Positions 27,604 through 36,589 are shown, counted from the first letter of the stretch. The stretch: DNA of 64,000 nt from Bradyrhizobium frederickii (GCF_004570865.1 NZ_SPQS01000009.1:186001-250000); one strand, 5' to 3'. Translations and numbers: made by a program. The notes: a model not told the origin generated them from the letters alone.

Positions 27604-27622
27604 ATGGTTAACCGGCGGTTAC
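27604..27622. promoter_or_regulatory. CtrA-like motif upstream of the polysaccharide operon
   Basis: Contains ATGGTTAA (reverse of TTAACCAT) overlapping TTAA-N7-TTAC, one base from the alphaproteobacterial CtrA consensus TTAA-N7-TTAA. It lies about 60-80 bp before the Wzc-like gene start. Short motif, so chance occurrence is possible. Confidence 0.35.
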
Positions 27623-27742
27623 GGCCGGCGGCGCAAAGCGGGCACGGCTACGCCGGCGACCAATGCCGCCTGCCGTGGAGGACGCCGCATTTGCGGGGGG
27701 CATTCGGTGAGCCGGAACCCCTCACCCGGATCGCATCCGCGC

Positions 27743-28786
27743 TCAGCTGATGTTCAGCAGGATTCGGCCCGACGTGCCGCTGCGCATCAAATCCAGCGCG
27801 TTGTTGACGTCGTCGAGCGCGAACTGATGGGTCACGATGCCGCGGTAGTTCACCTTGCCGGCGTCGCTAAGGCGAACGAGGCGCGGAATATCGCGCGCCG
27901 GCTGGCATTGCCCGCCTTCCGAGCCCTTCAGCACTTTCTCGAAGTGGAGCGGCAGCGTGTAGATCTCGGCCTTCTCGCGGGGCACGCCGACCAGGATGCA
28001 GCGGCCCTTCTTGGCGGTGATCTCATAGGCGAGCTCGATCAGATTCTTGACGCCGGTGGTCTCGACGACCTTGTCGGGTCCATCGGTGCCGGTGATGGAC
28101 CGAATTTCGGCGGCGACATCCTTGACCGCTTCGGAGTTGATAGTGTGGGTGGCGCCGAACTGCTTCGACATTTCGAGCTTGTTGTCGAGGCGGTCGATCG
28201 CAATGACGGGATAGGCGCCCACCATCGCGGCAAATTGCACGATGTTCAATCCGACGCCGCCGACGCCGAACACGACCACGGCTTCGCCGATGGCGATCTG
28301 CGCATCGTTGTTGACGACGCCGAGCGCGGTCGTCACGGCGCAGCCGAGCAGCGGCGCGCTGGTGCGGTCGATCGAGGCCGGAACCGGCGTGACGCGATTC
28401 TCCGACACCACGGCATATTCGTTGAAGGTGGTGACCCAGCCGGCATTGAGACGCTTGCCGCGCCAGAAATAGGCCGGCGTGTTGGACTGGATGCCCCTGC
28501 CCGGCCGCCAATGCATGACGACGGTGTCGCCCTGCTTGCAGGAGACCACGCCCGGGCCGGTCTCGACGATCGTTGCCAGCGCCTCGTGCCCCAACAGGTG
28601 GGGCAGGAACTTGTCGACGCCCTTGACCGCGTCGATCTCGTTGATCTGCGCGCCGCAGATGCTCGACGTGTGCACGTGCGCGAGCACCTGGCCGTGTTCG
28701 AGCCTGTCCGGCAAGGTGAACTCGTCGACGATCAGCGGCTTGCCCGATTCGACGAGGATGGCCGCCTTGGCAGTCTTGATGTCCAT
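27743..28786 (-). CDS. Zinc-binding alcohol dehydrogenase-family protein
   Basis: 347-residue MDR-superfamily dehydrogenase. Catalytic zinc ligands are Cys in SSICGAQ and His in LLGHEALA; NAD(P)-binding motif GVGGVGLN is in the middle. The four-cysteine structural-zinc lobe of classical ADHs is missing. It lies 13 bases downstream of a methyltransferase gene on the same strand and may belong to sugar or polysaccharide metabolism with the neighbouring module. Substrate unknown. Confidence 0.85.
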   Translation of the reverse strand: MDIKTAKAAILVESGKPLIVDEFTLPDRLEHGQVLAHVHTSSICGAQINEIDAVKGVDKFLPHLLGHEALATIVETGPGVVSCKQGDTVVMHWRPGRGIQSNTPAYFWRGKRLNAGWVTTFNEYAVVSENRVTPVPASIDRTSAPLLGCAVTTALGVVNNDAQIAIGEAVVVFGVGGVGLNIVQFAAMVGAYPVIAIDRLDNKLEMSKQFGATHTINSEAVKDVAAEIRSITGTDGPDKVVETTGVKNLIELAYEITAKKGRCILVGVPREKAEIYTLPLHFEKVLKGSEGGQCQPARDIPRLVRLSDAGKVNYRGIVTHQFALDDVNNALDLMRSGTSGRILLNIS

Positions 28787-28799
28787 GAGGGGCGCCCGA

Positions 28800-29465
28800 T
28801 CACTCGAAATAGATGAATTCGTAATCGCCGGTGTAGCCGAGCTTGCCGTACAGCCAGATCCATTCCGAGGTGTGCAGGATGGACTCCGCCGTCAGCGCCC
28901 AGCATTCAAGGTTGTGCAATTCGGCGACGGTCCGGTAGCCCTCGACCATGACGTATTTGTTCTTGCCGACCCGCTCGATCTCCTTAAGCGCCGCCTCGAG
29001 CTCGTACAGCCGCAGATTGTGCAGGGTGCCGAGCGAGATGACGAGGTCGAAACTGTCGTCGCCATAGGGATAGATGTCCTGGGCGCGATAATTGAAGAGG
29101 TAGGGCTTCACCTGCTCGTGCGCATTGGCAAGACCGTGCTTGGAGATGTCGAAGCCGACGACCTTCAAGCCCGGCAGGATCTTCTGCATCTCGTAGAGCA
29201 GGAAGCCCTTGCCGCAGCCGACGTCGAGCACGCTGGATCCGTCCTTCAGACCATAGGTCTCGATCAGCGCCTTGGCGACCGGCGCCCAGCGCCCCTCGAT
29301 GAAGCGGTAACCGCCATAGCCGAAGCGGCGGTCGCCGTCCCAATAATCGGCCTCGTATTCCCGCGCCTTCAGCGAGCAGCCGATCTTGTCGTCGTTCATG
29401 CGGGCCATGTAGTCGCGCTTGGTCGCCGTATGCAGTGGCGTCACGATATTCAGGAGTCGTCCCAT
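28800..29465 (-). CDS. Class I SAM-dependent methyltransferase
   Basis: 221 residues. Motif I VLDVGCGKG, acidic VGFDIS after it, and SLGTLHNL as motif IV. The N-terminus (MGRLLNIVTPLHTATKRDYM) and C-terminal WIWLYGKLGYTGDYEFIYFE are like methyltransferases of sugar or O-antigen gene sets. ATG at 29465 has AGAGGA 4-5 bases upstream, so the longer frame to 29567 is not used. It is followed by the dehydrogenase gene in an apparent two-gene operon. Confidence 0.85.
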   Translation of the reverse strand: MGRLLNIVTPLHTATKRDYMARMNDDKIGCSLKAREYEADYWDGDRRFGYGGYRFIEGRWAPVAKALIETYGLKDGSSVLDVGCGKGFLLYEMQKILPGLKVVGFDISKHGLANAHEQVKPYLFNYRAQDIYPYGDDSFDLVISLGTLHNLRLYELEAALKEIERVGKNKYVMVEGYRTVAELHNLECWALTAESILHTSEWIWLYGKLGYTGDYEFIYFE

Positions 29466-29690
29466 TGAGTCCTCTGATTCCAGGCGCGTTGCGATTGTCG
29501 CGACCGGCCGGGAAGGCTCGGTTCGCAACTTGCGAATCCCTTTAGCATCTGCGGACGCGATCATCATTGCTTCAGATCAATGACGTGGAGCTGCGCCGGC
29601 AGCCGGCATCGGTTGCTGCCGCCGGCAGCGACACCAGGACGCATGGAACGAGAATGCGGGGCGCGGCGTTCGCCGCAAGGGAGTCCCATC

Positions 29691-30017
29691 ATGCCGACCA
29701 AGCCGACCATCGCCCGCATCTGGCGCGGCCGTACCCGCCGCGATCTCGCCGACGCCTACCAGGCCTATTTGCAGGCCGAGGGCATTCCGCCGCTGCGCAA
29801 GACCGCGCTCGGCGTCCAGCAATTGCGCGAGGACCGCGACGAGGAGACGTGGTTCACGACCATTTCCTATTGGGCGGACATCGCGGCCATGACGGCTTTC
29901 ACCAAGGGCGAGCCCACCAAGGTCCACCATCTCGCGCGCGACGCGGAATTCCTGATCGAACTGCCGCAGCGTATCGAGATCCACCGCATCCTGATCGACG
30001 AACAGGGCTTACGGTGA
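29691..30017 (+). CDS. ABM-fold small protein
   Basis: 108 residues. Pattern MPTKPTIARIWRGRTRRD..., a central DRDEETWFTTISYW and a final HRILIDEQG fit the ferredoxin-like ABM/DUF3291 type fold. Short stand-alone gene with AAGGGAG 8 bases before ATG. It is not closely similar to the ABM-like protein at 7328. Function unknown. Confidence 0.72.
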   Translation: MPTKPTIARIWRGRTRRDLADAYQAYLQAEGIPPLRKTALGVQQLREDRDEETWFTTISYWADIAAMTAFTKGEPTKVHHLARDAEFLIELPQRIEIHRILIDEQGLR

Positions 30018-30152
30018 AAGACTGAGCCACGGAAGCCGAAGCTCGCATCGCCGCCAAATTGCAGGCTGCTTGCTGCAGCACAACAAGTTCCCCTCCAGGC
30101 CCGGCTAAAGCATGACGGGATGAAGCTTGATTGCCGCGATGACGGAGGTGCA

Positions 30153-30298
30153 CTCCCTCGCCCGCCTGCGGGAGAGGGCTGGGGAGAGGGTGTCTCCTCA
30201 ATGGGACAATGCCCAAGAGGAGAAAGCCCTCTCCCGGCGCGCGGGACGATGCTTCGCATCGCCCGAACGCGCCGACCTCTCCCGGAAGCGGGAGAGGT
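30153..30298. repeat. Inverted intergenic repeat (CTCCC...GGGAG type)
   Basis: A hairpin with CTCCCTCGCCCG / CGGGAGAGGG near the left end and CCTCTCCCGG / CGGGAGAGG near the right end, with a pairing middle (AGCCCTCTCCC against GGGAGAGGGCT). Same family as the copy at 61339-61469. It occupies the middle of a 441-bp gap; the remaining 160 bp before 30459 shows nothing else. Confidence 0.7.
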
Positions 30299-30458
30299 GA
30301 ACGAGCCTGCGGCAATCGGTTCAACCTTAAGCCACTCCGCTCTAGCGTGTCCCGGCGGGCGAACTCGCAGGAGCAGCTCGGAGGCCGGCGTCATTCACGG
30401 GAACGCCTCGTCGCCCTTCGCAATTGACTCTTCGTCAGGCACGACAACGGAAACAGCC

Positions 30459-30722
30459 ATGAAGAACATCAGTGCCGGCCAGATCGCCCTGCTGGTTGCC
30501 CTCGGAGCCATGTTGATCCTCACCGGCGTCTGGGGATTTTCAGTCTGGGAATCCAGCAGCGGCGTCGAGATGGGCAAGCACGGCTGGATCGCGCTTGGCC
30601 TCGGCGCTTTCTTCTCGCTGCTGATCGGCTGTGGGCTGATGGCGCTGATGTTCTTCAGCAGCCGCAGCGGTCATGACGATGTCGCCGATCCCTTCCGCCG
30701 GCGGGACGGCGAGGACAGCTAG
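30459..30722 (+). CDS. Small two-span membrane protein
   Basis: 87 residues with two hydrophobic helices (IALLVALGAMLILTGVWGF and GLGAFFSLLIGCGLMALMFF) and a charged C-terminal tail (GHDDVADPFRRRDGEDS). Length and topology match small uncharacterised Bradyrhizobium inner-membrane proteins. No operon partner. An upstream extension over the repeat is rejected. Confidence 0.68.
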   Translation: MKNISAGQIALLVALGAMLILTGVWGFSVWESSSGVEMGKHGWIALGLGAFFSLLIGCGLMALMFFSSRSGHDDVADPFRRRDGEDS

Positions 30723-30851
30723 CTGCATCGTGTCGCCTCGCCTTTGTCATTGACGCCGTCGATGACCTTTACGTCGGACCGCTGCGCAGGCGTCCCATAA
30801 CGGAGACCATTGCGGCTCCCGGGCGTGCGCAGCGAGGCTGCACCCGGACAC

Positions 30852-31748
30852 TTACAACTTTCCATAGACCCGCCCGGCGACCGCCTTCAGGCGTTCGACC
30901 GAGCCGGACTCCGGATGCGGCTTGACCGGTGCGAACAGGATCGAAGCCTGCCTGCCGTTCTTCCAGACGAAGATGTTGACGGCGTTGCCGTTGCCCTTGG
31001 TGCAGGAATGCTCGCCGAACGCTTCACCGCCGAGCTCGGGTATCGCCACGTGCTTGCAGGGACCGGCGCGCTTCATCATGCCGATGGCAGTGTCGCGCGA
31101 GGTCGCGATCACCGCGACGATCATGGTGTTGGCCTCGCGATCGAACATCATGCAGCTGCCCGCGCCGGTCCGCTGCACCGTCAGCGTGCTGCTGTCGAGA
31201 AAGCCGTCGGCGTCGGCGGCCGTGAGCCATTCGCAGTTGCCGAAGCGCTCGCTGCTCTTGCCTACGCTTCCGATGGCAATGCGCGCGGCTTCGCTGAGCG
31301 GTCCGAGCAGCGCATCGTCGGCCCGCCGGCCGATCGGATAGACGGTGAGCTGGAGAATGTAATCGCCGGACAAGGCGACGACCGAGGCCTCCTGGCGCTC
31401 CGCGCCGGCGGCGCTCGTTCCGCCCTGGCCTTCGTCGCCGATCCCCGTCACTGCGCTCAGCGGCATGCGCTCGCCCAGCGTCTTGACGAAGGTCGCGTAC
31501 AATTCCCTGGCGCGGTCCTTGTCGGGATTGCGGAACACGGACAGCATCATCGTGTCGCCGCGCCCGGCCTGGTAGATGCAGCCGCGTCCGTCCTGATTTG
31601 AGATCAGCGACCATTTGAACGCCGGCATCGCGCGGGCGAGCTCCTGGGCGCTGATGAACGGGCAGGTTTCCGCCGCGCGCGCGGGAAGCGCCGCTGCGAT
31701 TGCAAGGAACAGAACGAGGCTGCAGAACAGACGATCGATGGTACGCAT
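30852..31748 (-). CDS. Secreted hypothetical protein, two-domain
   Basis: 298 residues: signal peptide (FCSLVLFLAIAAALPARA), then two similar halves each with Cys residues (AAETCPFISAQELARAM; GNCEWLTAADADGFL), which suggests an internal duplication of a roughly 130-residue unit. DUF3558-like spacing is possible but not proven. Periplasmic, role unknown. Its start lies just beyond the tRNA-like remnant and QueD. Confidence 0.7.
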   Translation of the reverse strand: MRTIDRLFCSLVLFLAIAAALPARAAETCPFISAQELARAMPAFKWSLISNQDGRGCIYQAGRGDTMMLSVFRNPDKDRARELYATFVKTLGERMPLSAVTGIGDEGQGGTSAAGAERQEASVVALSGDYILQLTVYPIGRRADDALLGPLSEAARIAIGSVGKSSERFGNCEWLTAADADGFLDSSTLTVQRTGAGSCMMFDREANTMIVAVIATSRDTAIGMMKRAGPCKHVAIPELGGEAFGEHSCTKGNGNAVNIFVWKNGRQASILFAPVKPHPESGSVERLKAVAGRVYGKL

Positions 31749-31770
31749 GGGACGTACTTACTACCGAAAC

Positions 31771-31797
31771 GGCGCGCCGGGAACGATCGAACCTCCG
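31771..31797 (-). other. Possible degenerate tRNA-Arg 3' end
   Basis: 27 bases (GGCGCGCCGGGAACGATCGA, then ACCTCCG) closely match the 3' end of tRNA-Arg at 38304-38380, with a deletion in the T-loop and a few changes. It immediately precedes the stop end of queD. Could be an old integration scar or chance resemblance. Confidence 0.3.
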
Positions 31798-32154
31798 TCA
31801 CTGCCCCTGATATTCGGCCCAGCAATCCGCCGTTTCATAGACGCGGACCGCCGAGAGCTGCCGAAGGCTCGGCTTCAACCGGTCCCAGATCCAGATCGCG
31901 ATATTCTCGGCGGTCGGGTTCTCGAGCCCTTTGACCTCGTTCAGGCAGCGATGGTCCAGCGCCTCCAGGATGTCGGCGAAGCATTTTTCGATATCGAAGA
32001 AATCCGCGACGAAGCCGGTGTGCGGGTCGACCGGCCCGTCCAACTGGACCTCGACCCGGTAGGAATGACCATGCAGCCGGCGGCATCGATGGGTCTCGGG
32101 CACGTTCGGCAGCCGATGCGCCGCCTCGAACTTGAACGCCTGCGATATCTTCAT
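31798..32154 (-). CDS. queD: 6-carboxytetrahydropterin synthase QueD/PTPS family
   Basis: 118 residues, normal length. Zinc histidines are in FEAAHRLP and LHGHSY, with the active-site Cys in HRCRRLHGH and conserved VADFFDIEK and ENPTAENIA. It converts dihydroneopterin triphosphate to 6-carboxytetrahydropterin for queuosine, or acts as PTPS. ATG at 32154 has AGGAG 4-5 bases upstream; the longer open frame starts inside tRNA-derived sequence. Flanked by tRNA-Arg fragments on both sides. Confidence 0.88.
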   Translation of the reverse strand: MKISQAFKFEAAHRLPNVPETHRCRRLHGHSYRVEVQLDGPVDPHTGFVADFFDIEKCFADILEALDHRCLNEVKGLENPTAENIAIWIWDRLKPSLRQLSAVRVYETADCWAEYQGQ

Positions 32155-32234
32155 TCCGCTCCTCACACGGCGAAGCCATCCGGTCTCGGCCCGTCTGGCG
32201 ACCAGATGCTGCTTTGTCCTGACCTTCGTCGAAG

Positions 32235-32285
32235 AATGGCGCGCCCGGAACGATTCGAACGTCCGACCCTCAGATTCGTAGTCTG
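32235..32285 (-). repeat. 51-bp copy of the tRNA-Arg 3' part (att-like site)
   Basis: Identical over 51 bases to 38302-38352, covering the CCA end, T-arm and anticodon stem of the tRNA-Arg(ACG) gene in the same orientation, then diverging within the anticodon stem. Phage-type integrases leave such 3'-tRNA copies at the far end of their insert. The interval between the two copies is about 6 kb. Confidence 0.85.
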
Positions 32286-32565
32286 GGCTAAACCATTGAT
32301 TTTGCGTCGACTCGTTACCGTCAGAAAGGACTAAGCACATAAACGTTCGGCTTTTCAACCTCTTTGGATTCGACGGTTACCGTGGAAGAAGGAAGAGCGT
32401 TCATCGGGATGAAAGGAAGTTCCCGCGGGCTAACGTCTAGGCTTTGGCGTCCAGCGCGATCAGGTCTTCATCCTCCACGCGTCCTCCTCGCCAGCGGGGA
32501 TGGCCTCGGGGCCCTTTGGAAAAGATCACGATGTCTGTATCGGCCGATGTTGTTCGTGACTGTCA
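32286..32565. other. Non-coding stretch next to the att-like repeat
   Basis: About 280 bp without a supported gene. On the minus strand a short open stretch beginning near 32560 without a start codon and ending at 32437 reads like a protein C-terminus (EDEDLIALDAKA); it could be a gene remnant. No integrase motif recognised. Confidence 0.35.
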
Positions 32566-33483
32566 TCAGCCGGAGACCGTACGCTCGCGAATCTCCTGAG
32601 CCCCGGAAAGAATGCCGCGCTGGAGCGCGCGTGCGGCAGGCGAGAGATCGCGGCCGATGCGCCAGATCAGATAGAGCTCGCGCTCGATCACGGGCTCGAC
32701 CAGCTTGCGCCAGGTGAGCACGGGATGGCTGGCCTCCGGCCAAGCGAGACTCGGCAACGGTGCGACGCCGACGCCGGCCTCGACCAGCGCCAGCAGCGTC
32801 GCCGGATGCTCGGCCTCGTGGATCGGCATGCCCTGACCGAGATCGGCGACGCCGCGCTCGATCTCGAGCCGGATTCCGGTGCCTGATGCCATCACGACGA
32901 GGCCGGCCTTCGAGGCTTCCGCCCAGCTTACGGCGTCCCGCGCGGCGAGCGGATGGTCGCGGCGCATCACCAGCGCGAAATTGTCGACGAGCAGTCGTGA
33001 AGCATCGAGCTCAGGATCGTCGCCCGGGACGTTGGCAATGCCAAGATCGACGTCGCCGCCGCGCAGCGCGGCGAAGATCTGATGCCGCGAGATCTCCTTC
33101 AACGTCACCGCGACCATCGGATGCTCGCGCTGGAACGCGGCGAGCACGCGCGGCATCAGCCGCAGCGCGACCGACGGCACGCAGGCCACCGTGACGTGAC
33201 CGCGGCGATGTTCGCGCAAATCGCGCAGATCCTGAAGTTGTCGATCGAGATCGGCGAGCAGGCGCTGAATGCCCGGCATGAAGTCCGCGCCGACCTTACT
33301 GAGCTGAAGCCTTCGCGTGGTGCGGTCGAGCAGCCGCACGCGCAGGCCGTCTTCTAGCTGGCGCAGCAACTGGCTGACAGCGGATTGCGACATGCCGAGC
33401 GACCGTGCCGCGGCACTGAAGCTGCCGGTCTCGACAACGCGGACGAAAACGCGGAGCTGCTTCAGGTCGAGCTGATCTATCAT
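32566..33483 (-). CDS. LysR-family transcriptional regulator
   Basis: 305 residues: N-terminal winged helix (QLRVFVRVVETGSFSAAARS, SQSAVSQLLRQLE recognition helix) and a periplasmic-binding-like effector domain. Divergent from the ABC/rut operon across a 51-bp AT-rich gap, so it most likely activates that operon. The effector would be a pyrimidine-derived or related ring compound if the operon assignment holds. The start is ATG at 33483. Confidence 0.9.
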   Translation of the reverse strand: MIDQLDLKQLRVFVRVVETGSFSAAARSLGMSQSAVSQLLRQLEDGLRVRLLDRTTRRLQLSKVGADFMPGIQRLLADLDRQLQDLRDLREHRRGHVTVACVPSVALRLMPRVLAAFQREHPMVAVTLKEISRHQIFAALRGGDVDLGIANVPGDDPELDASRLLVDNFALVMRRDHPLAARDAVSWAEASKAGLVVMASGTGIRLEIERGVADLGQGMPIHEAEHPATLLALVEAGVGVAPLPSLAWPEASHPVLTWRKLVEPVIERELYLIWRIGRDLSPAARALQRGILSGAQEIRERTVSG

Positions 33484-33624
33484 CTTTCCTTATAAATATA
33501 TCTCTCTATTCCAGATTGCTAATGAAAATCTCCAATGCAAGGATTTTGTGCGAAGACCGGGAACGATCAGAATTGGGCACAATGGGAACTAACCTACTGT
33601 TCCAACAAGCAAAAGGATTGGGAC

Positions 33625-34635
33625 GTGATCAACCGACGCGACCTCATGAAATACTCGCTGCTGGGCGCAGCAACGGCGCCACTGGCCGGCCTCTCCACCC
33701 CGACCTTCGCAGCCGGCAAAGTGGCAATCGCCGAAGCACTGCGGCTCGGCATGTACAACTCGCTTTATGTCGCGGCTGACAAGGGACTGTTCGCCAAGCA
33801 TGGCCTCGATGCCGACCTCTCCACCGCCGGCGGCATCGCGCTGCCGGTGCCGATTCTGCTTTCAGGGCGCAGCCAAATCGGGGTGACCAGCCCGGGCATG
33901 TCGGTGAATGCAGTGCGCGAGGGCGGCAAGATCAAGAACATCGCCAAGATCGTCGGCGGCGTGTCGATGTGGGGCATTGCGAAACCCGACAGCAAGATCA
34001 GGACGATCGAGGATCTCCGCGGCAAGACCATCGCGACGCTGAAATTCCCCTCTTCGACGATCCAGGTGCCGACCTATGCGATCAAGACCATCGGCAAGTT
34101 CGATCCGAAGGAGGCCGGCGTCACGTTCCTCGAACTGCCTCCGGGCGCGCAGGCCGCCGCGGTGAAGGACGGCCGCGCCGACATCGCTACCGCCTTCGAA
34201 TGGGACGTCAGCATCGCCGCCGAGCAGTTCGGCCTCGTGCCGGTGCTGTCCTTTGCCGATGCGCTGGGATCGCTCTGCTTTACCACCGCGATGGCGACGG
34301 AAGAGACGATCGCGAGCAACCCGGCCGCCATCCAAGGCTTTTGCAATGCGATCGCAGAAGCGCAGAAGCTGATGCACGAGAACAACGCTGTTTTCACCGA
34401 GGTCGCCGAAAAATACTTCCCGAAGGTCACACCATCTGTCGTCGCCAGCGCAACGAAGAACTTCTTCGGCTCGAAGACCGCGATCCCGCGCAACCCGACC
34501 ATCTCCGCCGACGAATGGGACCGCGCGATGCGGCTCGAACAAGGCGGCGGCGCAGTGCAATCCGCACTCCCCTATACGCAGATGGTCGATAACCGTTTCG
34601 CCGAGCAGGCGACCAGGCAGTTCGGTCTCGCGTGA
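33625..34635 (+). CDS. ABC transporter substrate-binding protein, Tat-type signal
   Basis: 336 residues from GTG 33625. N-terminal INRRDLMKY (twin arginine) and a hydrophobic stretch to AA-GK mark a Tat signal; an ATG at 33535 in frame would add 30 residues and bury it. The body is the NMT1/SsuA-like fold (LRLGMYNSLYVAADKGLFAK opening). It binds the imported substrate for the permease and ATPase of the same operon. Related ThiY-type proteins bind pyrimidines, fitting the rut genes downstream. Stop overlaps the rutB start (TGATG). Confidence 0.85.
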   Translation: MINRRDLMKYSLLGAATAPLAGLSTPTFAAGKVAIAEALRLGMYNSLYVAADKGLFAKHGLDADLSTAGGIALPVPILLSGRSQIGVTSPGMSVNAVREGGKIKNIAKIVGGVSMWGIAKPDSKIRTIEDLRGKTIATLKFPSSTIQVPTYAIKTIGKFDPKEAGVTFLELPPGAQAAAVKDGRADIATAFEWDVSIAAEQFGLVPVLSFADALGSLCFTTAMATEETIASNPAAIQGFCNAIAEAQKLMHENNAVFTEVAEKYFPKVTPSVVASATKNFFGSKTAIPRNPTISADEWDRAMRLEQGGGAVQSALPYTQMVDNRFAEQATRQFGLA

Positions 34636-35375
34636 TGATCGTGAACACCTCCGACGCGCGCGAGCAGCGCTTTGTCACGCTCCCGGCGCGGCCCGAGCCG
34701 CTCCGGCTCGCGGTCGACGAGACGGCCGTGGTCGTCGTCGACATGCAGAACGCCTATGCCTCGCCGAACGGCTATCTCGACCTCGCAGGCTTCGACATCT
34801 CCGGCGCCAAGGCCGCGATCGCGGCGATCCAGGACGTGGTGGCGGTCGCGCGGGGCGCCGGCGTCCCCGTGATCTTCTTCCAGAACGGCTGGGACGCCGA
34901 CTATGTCGAGGCCGGTGGACCGGGCTCGCCGAACTGGCACAAGTCGAACGCGCTGAAGACGATGCGCAAGCGGCCCGAGCTGCAAGGCAGGCTGCTCGCC
35001 AAGGGCGGCTGGGACTATGCGCTGGTCGACGAATTGCAGCCCAAGCCCGGCGACATCGTGGTACCCAAAACGCGCTACAGCGGCTTTTTCAACAGCCAGT
35101 TCGACAGCATTTTGCGCGCCCGCGGCATCCGCAATCTCGTGTTCTGCGGCATCGCCACCAATGTCTGCGTGGAATCGACGCTGCGCGACGGCTTCCATCT
35201 CGAATATTTCGGCGTGATGCTGGAGGACGCAACGCACCAGGCCGGTCCCGACTACATCCAGAAAGCCTCAATCTTCAACGTCGAGACCTTCTTCGGCTGG
35301 GTCTCGTCCGCGAGCGATTTCCGCCGCGCCTTTGCCCAGACCGAAGCCGCTCCAGCACAAGAGGATACGCCATGA
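34635..35375 (+). CDS. rutB: Ureidoacrylate amidohydrolase RutB
   Basis: 246-residue isochorismatase-fold hydrolase with the catalytic triad Asp36 (VVDMQNAY), Lys145 (VVPKTRYSG) and Cys178 (ATNVCVES). Close match to E. coli RutB over most of the length (for example AGGPGSPNWHKSNALKTMRK). It hydrolyses (peroxy)ureidoacrylate to aminoacrylate, CO2 and ammonia in uracil breakdown. It starts inside the stop of the binding-protein gene and overlaps rutC by 4 bases. The ring-opening RutA is not in the window. Confidence 0.93.
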   Translation: MIVNTSDAREQRFVTLPARPEPLRLAVDETAVVVVDMQNAYASPNGYLDLAGFDISGAKAAIAAIQDVVAVARGAGVPVIFFQNGWDADYVEAGGPGSPNWHKSNALKTMRKRPELQGRLLAKGGWDYALVDELQPKPGDIVVPKTRYSGFFNSQFDSILRARGIRNLVFCGIATNVCVESTLRDGFHLEYFGVMLEDATHQAGPDYIQKASIFNVETFFGWVSSASDFRRAFAQTEAAPAQEDTP

Positions 35376-35758
35376 CCGACCGCGCCATCATTCCGCCGGG
35401 CACCCACGCGCCCATCGCCCCGTACTCGCCGGGCATGATGGCCGACAACGTCATCTACGTCTCGGGCACGCTGGCGTTCGATTCGAACAACGACGTCGTC
35501 CATGAAGGCGATGCCGCCGGCCAGACCCGGCACATTCTCGAGACCATCAAGCGCGTGCTCGAGACGGCGGGGTCGAGCCTTGCAGACGTTACCTTCAACT
35601 CGATCTTCATCACTGATTGGGCGAACTATGCGGCGGTCAACAAAGTCTACGCCGAATATTTTCCCGGCGAGAAGCCGGCACGGTACTGCATCCAGTGCGG
35701 CCTCGTGAAGCCCGCCTGCCTCGTCGAGATCGCCTCGATCGCGCACAAGAGGGCGTGA
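35372..35758 (+). CDS. rutC: Aminoacrylate deaminase/peracid reductase RutC (RidA family)
   Basis: 128 residues of the YjgF/RidA family with segments diagnostic for RutC (YVSGTLAFDSNNDVVHEGD, DVTFNSIFITDWANYAAVNK, CIQCGLVKPACLVEIA). It acts on 3-aminoacrylate after RutB, yielding malonic semialdehyde. Overlaps rutB by 4 bases (ATGA) and is followed within 2 bases by the permease gene, so it is part of one tight operon. Confidence 0.92.
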   Translation: MTDRAIIPPGTHAPIAPYSPGMMADNVIYVSGTLAFDSNNDVVHEGDAAGQTRHILETIKRVLETAGSSLADVTFNSIFITDWANYAAVNKVYAEYFPGEKPARYCIQCGLVKPACLVEIASIAHKRA

Positions 35759-35759
35759 G

Positions 35760-36557
35760 GTGGCCGTGCTCGATGCAGGCCAGGCCGCAGTGACAGGCGC
35801 GCGGTTCAAGCTGCCCACCGCAGCTCGGATTGCGCTGCTCCAGATCGCACTATTGGTCGCACTGCTGGCGGCGTGGGAGCTTGCGATTCGCCTCGGCTTC
35901 ATCGCCGTCTATCTCTACGGCCAGCCGAGCGGCATCATCGCGAAAGCGGGCAAGCTCATCGCCAGTGGCGAGTTGCTCCGCGACGCCGGACTCACCGCAT
36001 GGGAAGCCATCGCCGGCTTCCTGATCGGCACGGTGCTCGGCAGCGCTGCGGGATTGTCGCTATGGCTGTTCCCGACCGGCGCGGCCGTGCTGCGGCCGTA
36101 TCTGATCGCGCTCAACGGCCTACCGAAAATCGCGCTGGCACCGCTGATCATCGTCTGGTTCGGCATCGGCCTCTCCTCGAAGATCGCGATCGCGGCGATC
36201 ATCACCTTCATCGTCGCGGTCATCACCGCGCTCCAGGGCGCCAAGGAGGTCGACGCCGATCTCGTCAAGCTGCTGCGCTCGCTCGGCGCTTCGCGCTGGA
36301 AGACCTGGCGCACCGTGATCGTGCCCGGCGCGATGCCGTGGATCGTCGCGGCCTTCCGCCTCAATGTCGGCTTTGCCCTGATCGGCGCCGTCGTCGGCGA
36401 GTACATCGCCTCGAAAGAGGGCCTCGGTTACATGATCTACTATGCCGGCGTGCTCTACGACCTCAACGCGGTGTGGGTGGGCATCGCGGCGCTGATGGCG
36501 GTGGCGCTGCTGATGTACGCCGCGATCGACTTGATCGAGCGGCGCCTGCTGTCCTGA
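35760..36557 (+). CDS. ABC transporter permease (SsuC/TauC type)
   Basis: 265 residues, about six membrane spans, with the EAA loop GAKEVDADLVKLLRSLGASRW and the inner-membrane permease signature of nitrate/sulfonate/taurine-type importers. GTG at 35760 is chosen since it follows rutC directly. Works with the binding protein at 33625 and ATPase at 37378. Its placement between rutC and rutD ties import to pyrimidine-type catabolism. Confidence 0.88.
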   Translation: MAVLDAGQAAVTGARFKLPTAARIALLQIALLVALLAAWELAIRLGFIAVYLYGQPSGIIAKAGKLIASGELLRDAGLTAWEAIAGFLIGTVLGSAAGLSLWLFPTGAAVLRPYLIALNGLPKIALAPLIIVWFGIGLSSKIAIAAIITFIVAVITALQGAKEVDADLVKLLRSLGASRWKTWRTVIVPGAMPWIVAAFRLNVGFALIGAVVGEYIASKEGLGYMIYYAGVLYDLNAVWVGIAALMAVALLMYAAIDLIERRLLS

Positions 36558-36589
36558 TCCGAAACTCATCACTCAATAGCTGGGACGTC

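Noticed and set aside
32286..32565. Integrase remnant next to the att-like repeat
   Set aside because: Translations of both strands show no tyrosine-recombinase motif; only a short C-terminus-like stretch of unknown origin.
35873..36589. N-terminal extension of RutD into the permease gene
   Set aside because: The first 239 codons are the permease in another frame; RutD homology starts at the ATG 36590.
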